Assembly: GCA_902775075.1 (NCBI GenBank) | Contig: CACYKX010000041.1 | Span: forward strand, 2,829 to 19,302 | Reading direction: 5' to 3' | DNA: 16,474 nucleotides | Source: an uncultured Prevotellaceae bacterium | GTDB taxonomy: Bacteria > Bacteroidota > Bacteroidia > Bacteroidales > Bacteroidaceae | Shown: piece by piece, positions 14,362-16,474 of the stretch | How positions within the stretch are numbered: position 1 is the first letter of the stretch | Layout: each line of letters begins with the position of its first letter | Notes under the pieces: generated by a model | Databases searched by the model: none | The model's input: only the letters and a program-made list of their open reading frames with translations | What the model was told of the DNA's origin: nothing | Position numbers and translations under genes: made by a program

Positions 14362-15507
14362 TTACTTGATAGTCACTTGTGTGGCTCCATAGCCATATTC
14401 TTGGAAAGAGGCATCCTGATAGGTACAACTCTTGTAACGATAGTTCAGTTCATGAATGATGGCCTGGCGCAACACGCCCTCTCCCTTACCATGGATAAAG
14501 ATGATCTTCTGTCCACGATGTTTCTTATTCTCCTGCATCACAGATTTAAAATAATCCACCTGATAATGTAAGATATCAGCAGTACTCATACCCTGAGTTG
14601 TCTCGAGCAATTCAGCCGCATGCAGGTCAACAACGATCGTACCATCGTCCTTATAACGGGTATGCTTACTCAGAGAAGACTTCTCGTCATCATGCTTCTT
14701 ACGAAACATCTCCTGCTTCAGCTTTTCTGTATTGAAGACCAGCGGTTTGGCAGGTTCATCATTTTCCACGATGGTATAGAGCATCGCAGGAGTTTCAAAG
14801 AAATCATTCTCCACAAAGGTATGCAGTTTAAAGAATTTGATTGGTTCTATACGGAACTGCAGTTCGATAGGTTGCTTGAGCAAGAAAGGTTTATCTTTCT
14901 TATACGCAATGACTTGGATTGCCTGATGCAACATATCATTGAGATTTTCACGTCCAAGTTCCTCGATGAAGATCTTCGTATTAGGTTTTATCTCACCTTC
15001 TTTCTTCATCGTCCACGCATTGCCCTCGGCAACCATATAGACATACTTTAGATAGTAATTGCTATCATTGATGAGATAAGACTCAAATCGAGTATTCGTC
15101 ACCTCCTTGATATCCTTAGGGACGAAGGCAAGATAAGCACTCAACTTATTACCACCCTGTCGCTCCTCCACAGGAGCCTTATAGGTGATTTCCTTATCAG
15201 CCGGATCCACATCAACGGTCATATCTATATTTTCCTCGTTATCAGCGAGCATAGCTTTGATAGAGCGCGAATCATCTTTCAATTCAGTATCAGCAAGAGC
15301 ATTGGCTTTCTCCTTAGCATCCATCTTCTCACTAATCATCTTACCCATACTATAATCATCCTGCTCAACGACAACTACATCATGAATAGATGTAGGAATC
15401 TCAAAGCCATCTTCGTCTTCTACAAGGACTATATCTTTACCCTGGAAACCGGAAATCTTACCACCACCGGTCTCAGAGAGAAATCTTACGCGATCACCTA
15501 TTTTCAT
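14362..15507 (-). CDS. Smr-domain protein with N-terminal DUF2027-like region
   Basis: A 381-residue protein. The N-terminus (M-K-I-G-D-R-V-R-F-L-S-E-T-G-G-G-K-I-S) resembles the small beta-barrel that opens DUF2027 proteins. An acidic linker (about 55-110) and a beta-rich middle domain (about 115-265) follow, then a C-terminal Smr domain with D294-L-H296 and H339-G-K-G-E-G344, the two motifs of the MutS2 Smr nuclease. The MutS ATPase core is absent. Smr domains bind or nick branched DNA, and in MutS2/SMR proteins act on RNA or collided ribosomes; which applies here is unknown. The frame reaches a TTG at 15513, but ATG 15507 is preferred. It follows queA by 22 nt and precedes nadE by 31 nt, so probably one transcript. 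Confidence 0.87.
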   Translation of the reverse strand: MKIGDRVRFLSETGGGKISGFQGKDIVLVEDEDGFEIPTSIHDVVVVEQDDYSMGKMISEKMDAKEKANALADTELKDDSRSIKAMLADNEENIDMTVDVDPADKEITYKAPVEERQGGNKLSAYLAFVPKDIKEVTNTRFESYLINDSNYYLKYVYMVAEGNAWTMKKEGEIKPNTKIFIEELGRENLNDMLHQAIQVIAYKKDKPFLLKQPIELQFRIEPIKFFKLHTFVENDFFETPAMLYTIVENDEPAKPLVFNTEKLKQEMFRKKHDDEKSSLSKHTRYKDDGTIVVDLHAAELLETTQGMSTADILHYQVDYFKSVMQENKKHRGQKIIFIHGKGEGVLRQAIIHELNYRYKSCTYQDASFQEYGYGATQVTIK

Positions 15508-15529
15508 ATTCAATACGCTATTTTAAAAG

Positions 15530-16474
15530 TTAAGGAATCAACAAACTGCTATCGCCATAACTCAGGAATCTGAAGTCATGACTCAAGGCATAATCATATA
15601 CTTTGCGCCAATCACCCTTGAGGAATGCACTTACAAGGAGCAACAGCGTAGACTGTGGCTGATGGAAGTTGGTGACCAGCATCTTTACGATCTTATACTC
15701 ATATCCCGGTGCGATGATGATCTGTGTACTACTATGAAGGGCTTCCAAACCATTACGGTTAAGATAATCCAGGATATTTTGGATTGCCTTTGTTGCCGTT
15801 ATACCATCCACGAGTTTACCATCACGACCCTGATCATAAGGATCCCATTGATTAACGTGTAAGTCCTCCTCATTAGCATCAGGATGCTGCTCCAGATATA
15901 CACCCATATAATACAAACTCTCAAGAGTTCTCACCGAAGTAGTACCTACGGCAATAGCATTACAGTCATGTTCGAGCAGATGCTCAAAGGTATGGCGATG
16001 TACCACAATATATTCGGTATGCATCTCATGTCCCTCAATCTCCAAACTTTTTACCGGTTTGAAGGTTCCGGCTCCGACATGAAGGGTCACCTCATCACGC
16101 ACGATACCACTCTTATCAAGGGCCTCTAACACCTGATCTGTGAAATGCAATCCTGCTGTCGGAGCAGCCACACTACCCTTTATCTTACTATATACAGTCT
16201 GATAAGTGGTCTTGTCACTTTCCTGTGTAGCACGATTCAGATATGGAGGAATAGGAAGTTCACCTACCGTTTCCAAGATTTCAGCGAAACTTACCTGATC
16301 AGTATTCCAGTCAAAGTCAACCCAATAGTTAGTACCACCGGAATGAGCCGTCATCTTTTTTTGTTCCTCGGTGAGTTCTCCCTCACGACGCAAAGTAGCA
16401 CTCAACGTAAACTGATGCCCCTTGATCTCAAATTCACGATGCAGAGAACCATCTTTCCATTTCTTCAGGTTACC
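15530..16474 (-). CDS. queA: tRNA preQ1(34) S-adenosylmethionine ribosyltransferase-isomerase (N-terminus beyond window)
   Basis: The frame runs open to the right edge, giving the last 314 residues; the TTG at 16405 is internal, because coding continues upstream as G-N-L-K-K-W-K-D-G. QueA transfers and isomerises the ribosyl part of S-adenosylmethionine onto preQ1 at tRNA position 34, giving epoxyqueuosine. Family motifs are L-P-I-P-P-Y, V-A-A-P-T-A-G-L-H-F, V-T-L-H-V-G-A-G-T-F, H-x-M-H-T-E-Y, A-V-G-T-T-S-V-R-T-L-E-S, L-V-T-N-F-H-x-P-x-S-T-L and the terminal Y-G-D. Between L-E-S and T-Q-I-I-I-A-P-G-Y (about 15732-15915) there are roughly 45 more residues than in E. coli QueA, probably a surface insertion. 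It is the first visible gene of the queA-smr-nadE run; its promoter is outside the window. Confidence 0.95.
   Translation of the reverse strand, partial: GNLKKWKDGSLHREFEIKGHQFTLSATLRREGELTEEQKKMTAHSGGTNYWVDFDWNTDQVSFAEILETVGELPIPPYLNRATQESDKTTYQTVYSKIKGSVAAPTAGLHFTDQVLEALDKSGIVRDEVTLHVGAGTFKPVKSLEIEGHEMHTEYIVVHRHTFEHLLEHDCNAIAVGTTSVRTLESLYYMGVYLEQHPDANEEDLHVNQWDPYDQGRDGKLVDGITATKAIQNILDYLNRNGLEALHSSTQIIIAPGYEYKIVKMLVTNFHQPQSTLLLLVSAFLKGDWRKVYDYALSHDFRFLSYGDSSLLIP

Noticed and set aside
1..16474. Mobile element, prophage, CRISPR array, toxin-antitoxin or defence island
   Set aside because: No transposase, integrase, phage gene, regularly spaced repeats or known defence proteins were seen; the gene content is housekeeping plus one sensor.

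Overview
The window comes from a member of the Bacteroidota, most likely Prevotella/Segatella-like or a close relative. Four things point there. Two promoters fit the Bacteroidota TTTG / TAnnTTTG pattern. A transmembrane regulator carries Reg_prop and Y_Y_Y domains. There is a long type-2-like isoleucyl-tRNA synthetase with a G-x-H-H signature. The order ileS - dksA-like - lspA - DUF4296-type lipoprotein is, from memory, typical of the group. The genus is inference.

Layout. At the left edge (2-67, + strand) lie the last 21 codons of what looks like an esterase-D/feruloyl-esterase-like hydrolase. Next comes about 650 nt of AT-rich non-coding DNA (68-719) packed with inverted repeats. All other genes are on the minus strand. 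They are described here in transcription order, from right to left.

(1) queA (open at the right edge), an Smr-domain protein and nadE are separated by gaps of only 22 and 31 nt, so they are probably one operon. (2) ileS has its own near-perfect promoter just after nadE and is followed by a 14-bp hairpin. (3) dksA-like, lspA, a lipoprotein, a 71-residue orphan protein, nadC and a secreted C69 dipeptidase form a tight run. From lspA onward the genes overlap or sit 1 nt apart. The run ends at a textbook rho-independent terminator (3791-3823). (4) A 979-residue AraC-type transmembrane regulator has its own promoter and lies convergent to the esterase.

How the genes relate. The right three quarters are mostly housekeeping: queuosine tRNA modification, NAD synthesis (nadC and nadE, in separate units), isoleucine charging and lipoprotein maturation. 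Two exported proteins are encoded beside the lipoprotein signal peptidase: a lipoprotein and an N-terminal-nucleophile peptidase. The left end looks like the edge of a polysaccharide-utilisation region: a sensor built like a hybrid two-component system but without kinase or receiver, next to a probable carbohydrate esterase.

I see no phage, transposon, CRISPR or defence system. The points most worth a second look are the swapped G-I-H-H active-site motif in IleS (possible mupirocin hyper-resistance), the cysteine-free DksA-like protein, the kinase-less sensor/regulator, and a palindromic repeat family flanking that regulator. In several genes the longest open frame begins at TTG. I chose the downstream ATG where gene spacing and the signal peptide favoured it.
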